Shown here in pieces: positions 1-8,204 of a DNA stretch of 34,554 nt (its first letter is position 1; each line of letters begins with the position of its first letter). The notes beneath the pieces are model-generated. The model ran no database searches, had not been told where the DNA came from, and saw only the letters and a program-made list of their open reading frames with translations. This DNA comes from Candidatus Poribacteria bacterium (GTDB lineage Bacteria; Poribacteria; WGA-4E; WGA-3G), in assembly GCA_022819945.1 (NCBI GenBank), contig JAJEGI010000012.1, positions 1 through 34,554 on the forward strand. Reading direction: 5' to 3'. Position numbers and translations under genes: made by a program.

Positions 1-243
1 TCGCCGCTACTGGGGGAATCGAGGTTTTCTTTCTGTTCCTCAGGGTACTGAGATGTTTCACTTCTCCTGGTTGTCCCTCGTGTAAACACGAGTAGCAGGG
101 ATTAACCTGCTCGGTTGCCCGATTCGGGAATCTCCGGATCAAAGTCTATTAAGCGACTCCCCGAAGCTTATCGCAGCCTGTCACGCCCTTCGTCGACTCC
201 TGGCACCAAGGCATCCACCGTAAGCCCTTAGTAGCTTGATAAG
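1..243 (-). rRNA. 23S ribosomal RNA, 5' end (partial)
   Basis: The reverse complement carries the conserved 5' region of bacterial 23S rRNA, including the segments ACGGTGGATGCCTTGG and AGTACCCTGAGGAACAGAAAG and the end AGTAGCGGCGA at the window edge. Only about 240 of some 2900 bases are present; the gene runs off the left edge. The 5' end near 241-243 is placed by analogy with E. coli 23S and is approximate. It follows tRNA-Ala on the same strand. No 16S gene lies upstream, so the 23S is not in a classic 16S-tRNA-23S arrangement here. Confidence 0.95.
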
Positions 244-276
244 TAATATCATTCTACCGATTTACCCTCTCTATGC

Positions 277-292
277 AATTGTCAAAGAACAA
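277..292 (-). promoter_or_regulatory. boxA-like antitermination element in the tRNA-Ala/23S spacer
   Basis: On the minus strand the spacer reads TTGTTCTTTGACAATT, close to the rRNA boxA elements (TGYTCTTTAACA type) that load Nus factors to prevent Rho-dependent termination in rRNA operons. Its place just before 23S is typical. The call rests on motif and position only. Confidence 0.55.
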
Positions 293-323
293 GTCTAAGA
301 AAGACTCACATCTCTTCTTAGAC
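293..323 (-). other. Spacer hairpin between tRNA-Ala and 23S
   Basis: GTCTAAGAA (293-301) and TTCTTAGAC (315-323) form a perfect 9-bp stem with a 13-nt loop. It starts three bases after the tRNA-Ala 3' end, so it may guide tRNA 3' processing or rRNA precursor cleavage. No T-run follows, so it is not a typical terminator. Confidence 0.5.
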
Positions 324-325
324 GA

Positions 326-398
326 TGGAGATGAGCGGAGTTGAACCGCTGACCTTCTGGTTGCAAACCAGATGCTCTCCCAACTGAGCTACACCCCC
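326..398 (-). tRNA. tRNA-Ala (anticodon TGC)
   Basis: The sequence folds as a standard 73-nt cloverleaf. The acceptor stem is GGGGGTG/CATCTCC, with D-arm GCTC/GAGC, anticodon stem TCTGG/CCAGA with loop TTTGCAA (anticodon TGC), and T-arm GCGG-TTCAACT-CCGC. CCA is not encoded: the three bases after the discriminator are TCG, so a CCA-adding enzyme is needed. A tRNA-Ala just upstream of 23S is a common rRNA-operon arrangement, normally paired with tRNA-Ile. Confidence 0.95.
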
Positions 399-414
399 AT
401 GTGGTACGCTTTTA

Positions 415-444
415 AGTATACCACAATCACGATATGAATGTCAA
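415..444 (-). promoter_or_regulatory. rRNA/tRNA promoter P3 (sigma70-type)
   Basis: On the minus strand a TTGACA -35 box (439-444) is separated by 18 bases from a TATACT -10 box (415-420), with an A/T-rich stretch upstream like an UP element. Transcription would start about 10 bases before tRNA-Ala. It is one of three copies of the same promoter cassette. Confidence 0.8.
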
Positions 445-460
445 ATTTATTTTTAAAATT

Positions 461-528
461 TACCAAGGGAGGTATCGCACCTCACCTTCGGTTTCTATAA
501 CCGATGCTCCTGTTTGAGCAATTGGCAC
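461..528 (-). pseudogene. Degenerate tRNA-like sequence upstream of tRNA-Ala
   Basis: On the minus strand the region can be drawn as a tRNA. The parts are an acceptor TGCCAA/TTGGTA (one G-T pair), D-stem GCTC/GAGC with a 6-nt loop lacking the usual GG, a perfect anticodon stem TCGGT/ACCGA with loop TATAGAA, and a T-arm AGG-TGCGATA-CCT. The loop has A at position 33 instead of the near-universal U, and no ordinary anticodon can be assigned. It sits where tRNA-Ile is usually found and between promoters P2 and P3. The best reading is a decayed tRNA or a tRNA-like processing element, not a functional tRNA. Confidence 0.35.
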
Positions 529-542
529 ACAAAGCAAGATTA

Positions 543-571
543 AGTATACCACAATAATTTGAGAATGTCAA
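543..571 (-). promoter_or_regulatory. rRNA/tRNA promoter P2 (sigma70-type)
   Basis: TTGACA (566-571), a 17-base spacer and TATACT (543-548) on the minus strand, with the same A/T-rich upstream block and TTGTGGTATACTTAA downstream part as P3. The start point would fall just before the tRNA-like sequence at 461-528. Confidence 0.8.
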
Positions 572-635
572 ATTTATTTTGCGAAAATTTTCCAAAAACG
601 TGGATTTTACTGAATTTTAACCCATGCCGAAGTTA

Positions 636-664
636 AGTATATCACAAAACCTTAAAAATGTCAA
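636..664 (-). promoter_or_regulatory. rRNA/tRNA promoter P1 (sigma70-type)
   Basis: TTGACA (659-664), a 17-base spacer and TATACT (636-641) on the minus strand. It is the outermost copy of the repeated cassette. About 250 bases further upstream, between here and the end of the next gene, I see only two inverted repeats (705-752 and 791-820). Confidence 0.8.
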
Positions 665-790
665 ATTTATTTTTTTAGCAGTCGGCTGTCAGTAGCAGAA
701 TTCGGCACCGTTTCTGGGCAACGGAACTGTGTAATTTGGTTTCTAACGGTGCTGCATTTACATCAAAATTGTGGTAGTTAGCAAAAGTAA

Positions 791-820
791 GTTCGCCGAG
801 GCACGGGGACCTCGGCGAAC
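791..820 (-). terminator. Hairpin after the PPC/cytochrome gene, probable terminator
   Basis: GTTCGCCGAGG (791-801) and CCTCGGCGAAC (810-820) form a perfect 11-bp GC-rich stem with an 8-nt loop. It lies about 85 bases after the stop codon of the minus-strand gene at 904-3948 and before the rRNA promoters. Only a short mixed T-stretch (TTACTTTT) follows on the minus strand, so termination strength is uncertain. It would insulate the rRNA promoters from read-through. Confidence 0.55.
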
Positions 821-903
821 AGCGTTTTGGGCGAACTAAGTCATAACCCGTAAACAGTGGAAGTCTACTGACAAGCCTTAAGTATTATCCTCGTCTGCTC
901 CGG

Positions 904-3900
904 TTAATTTCCTCCGATCACTGTCTCTTGATCTGTATCTGGACGGCTGCCGAGCCAAAGTTTTATGGCGGGGCTGCTCGCCACGATCCGCTGCCCGACC
1001 GATGCGTTGACGACAATAGTGTACGGACGCGTCTGCTGTGTACCGATGAAAGGATTACGACGTAACTGGTTATTACCCGTCGCAATAATATTCGGTACAA
1101 GGGTCAAAGTTGCTTCCGTTTGGTTACTTCGGAGCAAGGTATTTTGTCGCTGGAGGCGAACACCGAAAGGCAAACCGACAGCAGTAAGGTTCAGGTTTTG
1201 TCGATTGCCGTTTTGTCGATCAACTTTGACGACGAGATCAATCCGCTCATCTGGGGTTACGACAATCTCCTTTAATTCTGTTGATAATACAATCGGTGAG
1301 GTCTCCGTGACGCTGACGACAACGTTTTTCCGTTCGACAGTCTGATCGTTGTTCTGAATTCGATAGATTTCAACGGGTGTTGCGGCGCGGCGGTATTCAT
1401 TACCGGTAGCAGTCGTGACGGAACCGACAACTTGAACGACCCGCGGTATCGGTTCAGCGTCGGGTGCGGCGGTGAGCGTAATGTATCCCTGCGTTGTGCC
1501 AGCCCCAGAAAGAATTGCGCTCTCGCTTGCGGTGACACCTGGCGGTAAATTTTCGACAGAGAGCAGTATCGGTTCTGTAAATCCGACGCGGCGTTGCAGT
1601 GTCACATTTAATAAGATGGTCCCACCACGTCCGATATTCGGATTATCGGGTGTTACAGAAACAGCAAAATCGGGTTTTGTTGGGCGGACATCCAAGTGGT
1701 AAACGTATCCGGCGCCGCCGTTGCCAGCAATATCTTCAACCCGCATAGCATAGACACCGGGTTCATTGAAGCTGTAATCAATAATAGCGTTGCGTCTACC
1801 ACCAATACCGGCATTATTTGCCAACACTTGCCCGTTTGCATCGAGTAGTGTAAGAGATGGACTCAGCGGCGAGTTCAGAAGTTCTGCGGAGGCAGTGAGC
1901 GAATAGCCACCTATGTCTGCGAAGAACCCCCACGGTCCATAGCCGTTCGTAATCTTGACGAGAATCTTGTTTGTGCCTTTAGAGACAGGCAGCTGGATGA
2001 CATCATCGGCACGACGGAGTGGACGGTGGACGTATTTACTAAAGACGAGTTTATCATTTACCCATATCTTGATGGTATCGTCGGAACCGAGAGACAAGAG
2101 GTAGTTCTGATCTCGATCAGATTCGAGATAGGTTAAGGCGTAGCCTGTAACATCGTCTTCGGGGACATTCGAGAAGACGTTTTCACCTCTGCGATTGGTT
2201 TTATACCATCCTATTTTTCGACCATCTTTGCCGATGTACTCTTTATCAAAATCAATTTCGACTTCAGGCGGATAGACGGTATCAAAGCCCTTTTCATCGA
2301 CATTATCAAACGGGAAGATCACCCACCACGGACCGAGGCTTGTGCCTTCTGCAATGGTAAAGCGGTAGTAATCTACCTCACCGGGTTCGGAGATCCGTCC
2401 ACTGATTGCGCCGGGTGTTGTGATGTGTTGGGCGTGTTCGAGTTGGCGTGCGATGAGTTCACCCAATCGCTGTGCTTCTTGGGCAACGAATGCGATAATA
2501 CGGTCGCGTTCAGTGGTTGTAATGTCGGCGTTCTCTTTCGCCGCCATCCGTGTAATGGTGCTTGTCCATTCTTCGGCAGAGAGTGCGCGATTACTGGGTG
2601 AACGGAGTTCATGGCATGCACTACACTTCGTTTCAAAAAGGATTTCGGATTCGGAGGAATGTGTCGCGACATCTTGTGTTGCTATTTCGTCTGACGTGGA
2701 CTGAAGTTCGAGAGCTTCTTCAACAACTTCTGGATGCGCGTTGATGACGAAGGGAAAGATACCGTACGGCGTACGAATCTGTTTGAGTCCAGGTTGATCC
2801 TCGGCTGTCAATTTGATCTGCCACTCCGTTTCGGGCAGATTTTCACCACCAATAACGCACTGAACAATATTGGCTTTCAGAGAAGACGGGGGGCCATATA
2901 ACAATTGATTGGTCTCTGTTGGTGAATGCGTCTGCCCCGTATCCCCATCAGGAAGCGTTCCACCGGCTGGGAAAAGATAGGTATTGTAAGGGAGAACGCC
3001 GCCTGTTAATCGATAAACGGAATCTGGGTTGCCGCGATGCAGCAGGTCTCGAATACGTAGGAGATAGGGACCGTCCTCGGGAAGGGTCATATCAATAAGC
3101 GGATCGAGACTGTAGAACCCGTTACTGCGTGCAAGTTCAACGCCTTTGGCATCAAAAATAGAGATCGTTGGATTGAAGAATTGTTGGCTGATGTTGTTCA
3201 AGCGATACGCTTTGACGCTAAACACGTATCGTTGTCCTTTAATCCCTTCAAACACGTAATAATCTTCGTCGCCGCCGGGGTTAATAACCCCGTTGACGAG
3301 ACTTGGTAACTCAATAGTGGTAGCGGATTCCGGGTCGTTATTCGACTCGGTCTCAATGATATCCGGGGTTTGGCTGACCTCAAAGGGCCATGCGGTAGAG
3401 GTGCCGTGCTTACCGACGATCCGAATTTCGCGAGGTCCGATAGGTGCGTCTGGTGCGATAGATAATTCAGCGGTTAACCCGGCACTGGCTCTTGCCGCTG
3501 ATGTGAGATAGGCTACGATTTGCGTTTGTGCCTCTGCGTCGATTTCCGCGCCTTTCTCTGTAATCATCCGTTGCACAGTGGCTTTCCACTGCGCTGGCGT
3601 CATTGATCGATTGCTTGGAGATCGGAGTTCATGGCACTGTCCACAATTCGCTTCAAAGACAGGCTTATGGGTGTCATCAATCTCACCACCAGCCGGGTGA
3701 AGTTTAGCAGTAATCCCAGGCTCCCCTTCAACAATGACTTCGTGTGCATCTTCTAAATCAGAGCCTTGGATAGCAACCTCAACAGTCATTCCGGGTTGCC
3801 CGCCTGCGGGAAACAGTGAATTGAGTCGCGGTGTCCCTTGTGCAAATGCGTGGAGACTGATAGAAATAAAGAACAACGTGAAAAGGGTTCGGACTATACT

Positions 3901-3948
3901 GGGAAAGCTATATTGCTTAGTCAAAAGGGATATAGTATTGGTATACAT
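904..3948 (-). CDS. Secreted PPC-domain protein with two CxxCH (cytochrome c-like) modules
   Basis: A protein of 1014 aa whose exact function is unknown. The N-terminus has a Sec signal (hydrophobic LFTLFFISISLHAFA, cut near AFA-QG). Next come a 'LFPAGG' beta-domain seen in planctomycete secreted proteins, a first CxxCH module (CGQCH, about residues 102-106, followed by ELRSPSNR and a WKATVQRM stretch), and a PPC-type beta domain (about 195-320). A second CxxCH module (CSACH, about 442-446) with the same ELRSPSNR and Trp...Arg-Met pattern follows, then further beta-rich regions. The CxxCH-plus-Met layout resembles the haem domains of quinohaemoprotein amine dehydrogenase alpha subunits, so covalent haem in the periplasm is inferred. 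I chose ATG 3948 (GGGGG eight bases upstream); a TTG eight codons earlier is less likely. It precedes a hairpin terminator and probably shares a transcript with the WD40 and DUF1501 genes. Confidence 0.85.
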   Translation of the reverse strand: MYTNTISLLTKQYSFPSIVRTLFTLFFISISLHAFAQGTPRLNSLFPAGGQPGMTVEVAIQGSDLEDAHEVIVEGEPGITAKLHPAGGEIDDTHKPVFEANCGQCHELRSPSNRSMTPAQWKATVQRMITEKGAEIDAEAQTQIVAYLTSAARASAGLTAELSIAPDAPIGPREIRIVGKHGTSTAWPFEVSQTPDIIETESNNDPESATTIELPSLVNGVINPGGDEDYYVFEGIKGQRYVFSVKAYRLNNISQQFFNPTISIFDAKGVELARSNGFYSLDPLIDMTLPEDGPYLLRIRDLLHRGNPDSVYRLTGGVLPYNTYLFPAGGTLPDGDTGQTHSPTETNQLLYGPPSSLKANIVQCVIGGENLPETEWQIKLTAEDQPGLKQIRTPYGIFPFVINAHPEVVEEALELQSTSDEIATQDVATHSSESEILFETKCSACHELRSPSNRALSAEEWTSTITRMAAKENADITTTERDRIIAFVAQEAQRLGELIARQLEHAQHITTPGAISGRISEPGEVDYYRFTIAEGTSLGPWWVIFPFDNVDEKGFDTVYPPEVEIDFDKEYIGKDGRKIGWYKTNRRGENVFSNVPEDDVTGYALTYLESDRDQNYLLSLGSDDTIKIWVNDKLVFSKYVHRPLRRADDVIQLPVSKGTNKILVKITNGYGPWGFFADIGGYSLTASAELLNSPLSPSLTLLDANGQVLANNAGIGGRRNAIIDYSFNEPGVYAMRVEDIAGNGGAGYVYHLDVRPTKPDFAVSVTPDNPNIGRGGTILLNVTLQRRVGFTEPILLSVENLPPGVTASESAILSGAGTTQGYITLTAAPDAEPIPRVVQVVGSVTTATGNEYRRAATPVEIYRIQNNDQTVERKNVVVSVTETSPIVLSTELKEIVVTPDERIDLVVKVDRQNGNRQNLNLTAVGLPFGVRLQRQNTLLRSNQTEATLTLVPNIIATGNNQLRRNPFIGTQQTRPYTIVVNASVGQRIVASSPAIKLWLGSRPDTDQETVIGGN

Positions 3949-3968
3949 CGTGAAGACCCCCAAATTAG

Positions 3969-4066
3969 TCAACAGTTAACAGTTGCCAGTTTACAGTAAA
4001 AGAAACTTCCTCATTGGTTACTGGCAACTGGTTACTGGTTACTTCTTCACTGAAAACTGATAACTA
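3969..4066. repeat. Inverted nnCAGTT heptamer array between the PPC and WD40 genes
   Basis: The left arm (3969-3999) holds CAGTT-type 7-mers (AACAGTT, AACAGTT, GCCAGTT, TACAGT). The right arm (4014-4066) holds the complementary form (ACTGGCA, ACTGGTT, ACTGGTT, ACTGATA). The two arms could fold into a long hairpin and fill nearly the whole spacer. It belongs to the repeat family described in the findings. Confidence 0.75.
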
Positions 4067-4067
4067 T

Positions 4068-5171
4068 TTAGAACTCGTGGGTTAAGGTCTGTTTACGGAG
4101 ATTCCAGAGTCGTACTTTGCCATCGCGCCCGCCAGCTGCCACAGATTCACCATCCGGACTGAATTTCACTGCGTAAACAGCATCGGTCGATTCATCGAAG
4201 GTTCGATAGCGGTTCCCTGACCGAATATTCCAGATAATCACGGAATTGTCTGCGCTACCGGAGGCAATCATTGCCGCTGGATTGTTGGCGCGTCTTGGTA
4301 ACACCAGCCCAGCATCAACACTATAAACAGCACCTTGATGCCCGTTGTATTCACGAACGAGTGCGCCTGTCATCTCCAGTGTGTCTTCTTGTCCGACTGC
4401 GATCTCCTCATCATCTCCTGCTGGTGTGACACGCCATGTTCGAACAGTGTTATCAGCAGATCCAGAGATTATCACGCCTTCTTCGGTTGAATACGCAAGG
4501 CTATAGACTGCGTCATCGTTAGCATCAAAGTTCACTAAGACGTTGAAAGTGTCCGGATTCCATACTTTTATGGTTTTATCTTCACTACCGGTGACAAAGT
4601 AGGTACCTTGCGGGTGATACAAGGTGCATAGGACCCTTCCGACGTGTTGGGTAAGCCACTTTGCTTGTTCGTCTATTGGATCCTCAGCGTCCTCAAGCAT
4701 TGCTATATCAATGACGGCACTATATTCATCCATACTGGCAGTGAGGAGTGTTGTATTACTTGGGTTGAGCGCGATAGATTCAATGGTATCGCCATGAATC
4801 TCAAAACTTTTTATTAATTCTTCGGAATCGACATCCCAAATCCGTATTTCACCGCTTTCGGCAGAGATGCCGCCCCCTGCATAGAGCCTCAATGATGACG
4901 CTTGTTGATTGTCCGTAGTTGCAAATTTGAGACTTCGGACTTCGCCAGCGTGTGGCTCATAGGTATGAATAATCTGTTGTGTCTCCAGGTCCCAGAGTTC
5001 AATCCACTGGTACTTCCCGACAGCAAGCGTTTTTCCATCAGGGCTAAATTCAAGTGACCAGATTGGCGACAGCGGTTGGTCCGCAAATCCGATCGGTGTT
5101 AGGCAGATGATGTAGGACGCTGCTATCAGGCTTCCTATGTTACGGAGAATAACGAAAAAGCTGCGAAGCAT
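4068..5171 (-). CDS. Exported WD40-repeat beta-propeller protein
   Basis: A protein of 367 aa. An N-terminal hydrophobic segment (about residues 5-30, ending near GFA-DQ) looks like a signal peptide. The rest is about seven WD40 blades with typical strings such as FSPDGKTLAVG, IRIWDVDS, IKVWNPDT, TVRTWRV, VIIWNIRS and VRLWNLRK, so a single closed propeller is expected. Such propellers are protein-interaction scaffolds; no catalytic motif is visible. One blade is stretched by an acidic loop (DAEDPIDEQ) and another by an AGDDEEIAVGQEDT loop. In planctomycetes and related phyla, WD40 proteins commonly sit beside DUF1501 and PPC/cytochrome-type genes as here. The start is ATG with a weak purine stretch upstream (GTAGG). 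Confidence 0.88.
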   Translation of the reverse strand: MLRSFFVILRNIGSLIAASYIICLTPIGFADQPLSPIWSLEFSPDGKTLAVGKYQWIELWDLETQQIIHTYEPHAGEVRSLKFATTDNQQASSLRLYAGGGISAESGEIRIWDVDSEELIKSFEIHGDTIESIALNPSNTTLLTASMDEYSAVIDIAMLEDAEDPIDEQAKWLTQHVGRVLCTLYHPQGTYFVTGSEDKTIKVWNPDTFNVLVNFDANDDAVYSLAYSTEEGVIISGSADNTVRTWRVTPAGDDEEIAVGQEDTLEMTGALVREYNGHQGAVYSVDAGLVLPRRANNPAAMIASGSADNSVIIWNIRSGNRYRTFDESTDAVYAVKFSPDGESVAAGGRDGKVRLWNLRKQTLTHEF

Positions 5172-5192
5172 AGGTGCCTACTTATTAGTTTT

Positions 5193-5274
5193 TAGTTGTC
5201 AGTATTCAGTCATCAGTTAAGAGGTTGTTGACGCTTGTTAGGACCGATAACTAATAACTGAATACTGTTAACTA
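5193..5274. repeat. Inverted heptamer repeat between WD40 and DUF1501 genes
   Basis: The left arm (5193-5219) and right arm (5248-5274) are 27 bases each and match in inverted orientation at all but a few positions; the core CAGTATTCAGT is exact. The arms are built from CAGT-centred 7-mers. This is the best-preserved hairpin of the family in the window and ends two bases before the DUF1501 stop codon. Confidence 0.8.
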
Positions 5275-5275
5275 T

Positions 5276-6613
5276 CTAAGCGAGTACTCCACGAATTAGT
5301 CTACCGCCACGTGAGAGCACAATGCGGACGCCATCTGGTGACTCAAGGTGTTGATTGTAATCAATACCGAGGGATTTGTAGAGTGTCGCTGACAAATCTT
5401 CTGGGCGGACTGGTGTTTCGGCAGGCTCCGTTCCGAGCGGATCCGAAGCACCGATGACTTGTCCACCTTGGACCCCACCACCCGCGAGCATGATGGAGAA
5501 GACGCGGGAATGATGGTCCCGTCCGGCGTTTCTGTTAATGACCGGCGTTCTACCAAATTCGCCCATTGCGATGACGAGTGTAGAATCCAATAATCCGCGA
5601 TCGTTCAGATCTGTGATTAAGGTAGCCATTGTCTGATCGAAAGCGTTAAGTTTTCCCGGCAAAGATGAGAAGATATTGTTGTGATTATCCCATCCGCCGT
5701 TACTAACTGTGACGAAATTAACACCTGCTTCGACGAGTCTTCTCGCGAGGAGGCAGCTTTGTCCGAATGTGTCCCGTCGATATGCGTCGCGCGTTTTACC
5801 GGGTTCGGCATTGAGGTCAAATGCGGCACGCGCATCATTGGAACTCATGAGGTTGTAAGCGGAAGTGTAGAAACTGTCAACTGCTTCGGCAGCTGGGTTG
5901 GCGGACTCGTATTTTTTGAATGCAGAATCAACGGCTTGACGTAAAGAGCGTCGCCGTTCAACGCGTTCAAAAGAGACCCCCTTAGGTGGTTCAAGATCGC
6001 GGACCTTGAAGTTCTTGTTTGCGGGGTTTCCGCCAGGTGAGAAAGGTGCGAGCGACGCGCCCAAGAATCCACCACCGCCATAAGCGACAGGTGCTGGTAT
6101 AGAAATATAAGGCGGTAAAGCGCTGCGTTGTTCCTTGAGTTCAGAAACAACAGCACCGTACCCTGGTACAGCAAAACCGGGTAAGGGTTGATAACCTGTC
6201 ATCATATAGTGTGTTCCGCGTTCATGCGCTGCCTCTGGGGAAGTCATTGAACGGATGATGCAGAGTTTATCGGTCTGTTGTGCGAGTTTGGGGAGATGTT
6301 CACTAATTTGGATGCCGTTGACATTTGTCGCTATCGGCTTGAAAAGCCCGCGAATCTCTTCAGGTGCATCCGGTTTAAGGTCCCACATATCGAGGTGGCT
6401 TGGTCCACCGCCTAACCAGACAAGAATAACGGATGTGGCAGTACCGACAGAGGTTTTCGACCCGCTAACGCTTGCTTCAGCGGTAGCGGCTTGTGCTTTG
6501 AGCCGGAAAAAGTCAGTGAGGCTCAATCCGAACAAGCCGAGGGCACCTGCTTTAAGAAAGTCCCGACGGTAAAATCCTTCACAATCCGTGTGTATGCATC
6601 TGTCTTTAGCCAT
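5276..6613 (-). CDS. DUF1501 family protein, Tat-exported
   Basis: A protein of 445 aa, the usual DUF1501 length. It has a twin-arginine signal (RRDFLK at residues 16-21, then AGALGLFGLSLTDF), so export in folded form is expected. Family hallmarks are LVWLGGGPSHLDMWDLKP near residue 65, RSMTSPEAAHERGTHYMMTGY, SNGGWDNH, AMGEFGRTPVINRNAGRDHH and GGGVQGGQVIGASD. DUF1501 belongs to the alkaline phosphatase/sulfatase-like fold by family knowledge; the GGWDNH and GRDHH clusters could bind metal. The substrate is unknown. The family is abundant in Planctomycetes and relatives beside cytochrome-containing proteins. ATG 6613 has an AAGGAG ribosome site seven bases upstream. Confidence 0.92.
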   Translation of the reverse strand: MAKDRCIHTDCEGFYRRDFLKAGALGLFGLSLTDFFRLKAQAATAEASVSGSKTSVGTATSVILVWLGGGPSHLDMWDLKPDAPEEIRGLFKPIATNVNGIQISEHLPKLAQQTDKLCIIRSMTSPEAAHERGTHYMMTGYQPLPGFAVPGYGAVVSELKEQRSALPPYISIPAPVAYGGGGFLGASLAPFSPGGNPANKNFKVRDLEPPKGVSFERVERRRSLRQAVDSAFKKYESANPAAEAVDSFYTSAYNLMSSNDARAAFDLNAEPGKTRDAYRRDTFGQSCLLARRLVEAGVNFVTVSNGGWDNHNNIFSSLPGKLNAFDQTMATLITDLNDRGLLDSTLVIAMGEFGRTPVINRNAGRDHHSRVFSIMLAGGGVQGGQVIGASDPLGTEPAETPVRPEDLSATLYKSLGIDYNQHLESPDGVRIVLSRGGRLIRGVLA

Positions 6614-6657
6614 GGTTTTTCTCCTTGTGCTACAGATTCGTGCGACGTTGTATTATG

Positions 6658-6721
6658 AGCTATCAGTTTTCGGTTGTCAGTCAAGCCTCGTTTTAACTGA
6701 TCATTAATATTCTGATAACTA
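6658..6721. repeat. Inverted heptamer repeat between DUF1501 and pafA
   Basis: The left part reads CTATCAGTTTTCGGTTGTC and the right part TAACTGATCATT...CTGATAACTA. It is a degenerate inverted array of the nnCAGTT family located 45 bases upstream of the DUF1501 start. Confidence 0.6.
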
Positions 6722-6756
6722 TGTTCGCGTCATCGTCGCACAGTGAAAATCACGAA

Positions 6757-8199
6757 TTAATTTCGCGAAGATCGCTTTCGGAGTCTATTTATCCACCGTT
6801 GCGCTTTCGCGATGTTGGTGTCAAACGGTTCTTTCATCTCAAAATATTCTGTATGCCCTGCATATATCTGATGCCAATCAACGATACAAGGCATCTGTTT
6901 CTGTGTAAGGGTTCGCATCAGGAAAGACCGAACTTTTGCCCGGGTATCCTGTGGTGCATTGTTAATAGCGTAGTTAATCTGTTCATCAGTGATAACGCGC
7001 TCCATCTGCCCCTGCGCTTGCAGTGCGTAATAAAGCCCGCTTTCTGTATGGATATTATGATATTCTAAATCTTGGCTTTTAATCCATGGATCATCCCAAT
7101 CGAGTTTCTCTTCGTCAATAAAAGCTTCGAGTAACCATTTTTTTGCAGCCCAATCGACACGCGGGATCACGCTTTCCCAATCCTTCTCAAGATCATTGAG
7201 TATAGACTCCCATGCGGAGAGGACCCACTCGGTTTCTTCGTCGCGTTCGGTGATGAGAGTTTGAACGAAGTTGAGATATTCCCTTTGTAAATCAACAGCA
7301 GCAATTGTTTTTCCAGATTTAAGTTCAACCCGCCACGTGAAAGTATTATCACGAGAGATGTGTCGAATCGCGTATACCGGATCAGCCAGTTCAAAACCGG
7401 GGAGCGGTAGTTTTTCGCCGTGCATCTCATGGAAGGTTTCAATCGCTGTGAGTAAGAGTGAAGTGGTGCCTATCTTGAGTGCGGTTGCGTACTCGGACAT
7501 ATTAGAATCACCAACAAGGAGATGGAGCCGCCGGTATTTTGTGTAATCGCTGAGCGGTTCATCTCGTGTATTGATGATGGCTCGACTAAACTGAATCCAT
7601 TCATAAATCTCAGTGACAATATGATCGGCACGTTGCGAAATCTGATAATTTTGCTGCTCACTTAATTCCTGCTGAAAATCACCAAACTCAATCATTTCAT
7701 CATAAACGCCGACTCTGCCAGCACCGGCGTAAATTTGCCGGGTAACGAAAAAGGGCATGAGCGTTGGGATGACGACCCGGTAAAATGGCACATCTCGGCT
7801 GACTTGAAAGTTTTCATGACATCCAAAGGTTGCGCCTGTGAAATGGTCGATATTATTTTTGAAAAAAGCCGTCGGCAGCCCTGTATCTGCGAGGATACTG
7901 TTGATGACCCGCTCAATGGCTTTATCATAAGCGACAAGATCAAAGAGTGTCCCACATTCAGGTGTCGCATACTCGAGATGCCCCATATCAATGTAAAGCC
8001 GCCCACCATTGAATAGGAATCCGCCATTGCCGGGTGGTTCGCCCCAGTCTCGGTAGTGGATGTCGCGAAGACCGAGTTCAAGCACATCGAAAACATAGTC
8101 CCGAACGCGCGCCGCGACACCTTCAGAGGTACCGCGAATCCGCTCGGTATCTGTCATGCATCCAAATTCAGTTTCGATTCCAAAAATGCGCTTGTTCAT
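6757..8199 (-). CDS. pafA: Pup/UBact protein ligase PafA
   Basis: A protein of 480 aa of the carboxylate-amine ligase (glutamine-synthetase-like) fold. It should activate the C-terminal Glu of the modifier with ATP and join it to substrate lysines. Visible motifs are the N-terminal GIETEFG (metal/ATP site), NGGRLYIDMGHLEYATPEC with the catalytic-base Asp, FKNNIDHFTGATFGCHEN, NTRDEP, KYRRLHLLVGDSNMSE and the C-terminal CIVDWHQIY...PFD...AQRWINRL. The C-terminus matches mycobacterial PafA (VDWVHLK...DPF...VKRL) and it lacks the charged 'Dop loop', so PafA is preferred over Dop. Its position last in the locus, after prcA, is also as in mycobacteria. ATG 8199 has no Shine-Dalgarno: a heptamer repeat lies immediately upstream. 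Confidence 0.93.
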   Translation of the reverse strand: MNKRIFGIETEFGCMTDTERIRGTSEGVAARVRDYVFDVLELGLRDIHYRDWGEPPGNGGFLFNGGRLYIDMGHLEYATPECGTLFDLVAYDKAIERVINSILADTGLPTAFFKNNIDHFTGATFGCHENFQVSRDVPFYRVVIPTLMPFFVTRQIYAGAGRVGVYDEMIEFGDFQQELSEQQNYQISQRADHIVTEIYEWIQFSRAIINTRDEPLSDYTKYRRLHLLVGDSNMSEYATALKIGTTSLLLTAIETFHEMHGEKLPLPGFELADPVYAIRHISRDNTFTWRVELKSGKTIAAVDLQREYLNFVQTLITERDEETEWVLSAWESILNDLEKDWESVIPRVDWAAKKWLLEAFIDEEKLDWDDPWIKSQDLEYHNIHTESGLYYALQAQGQMERVITDEQINYAINNAPQDTRAKVRSFLMRTLTQKQMPCIVDWHQIYAGHTEYFEMKEPFDTNIAKAQRWINRLRKRSSRN

Positions 8200-8204
8200 T
8201 TTAA

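Noticed and set aside
705..752. Terminator or attenuator from GCACCGTT/AACGGTGC
   Set aside because: The arms are only 8 bp with a loop of about 32 bases and no T-run; no clear role.
6721..7068. Plus-strand open frame beginning near the pafA end
   Set aside because: It lies almost wholly opposite pafA, has no family resemblance and no ribosome site; it is a shadow of the real gene.
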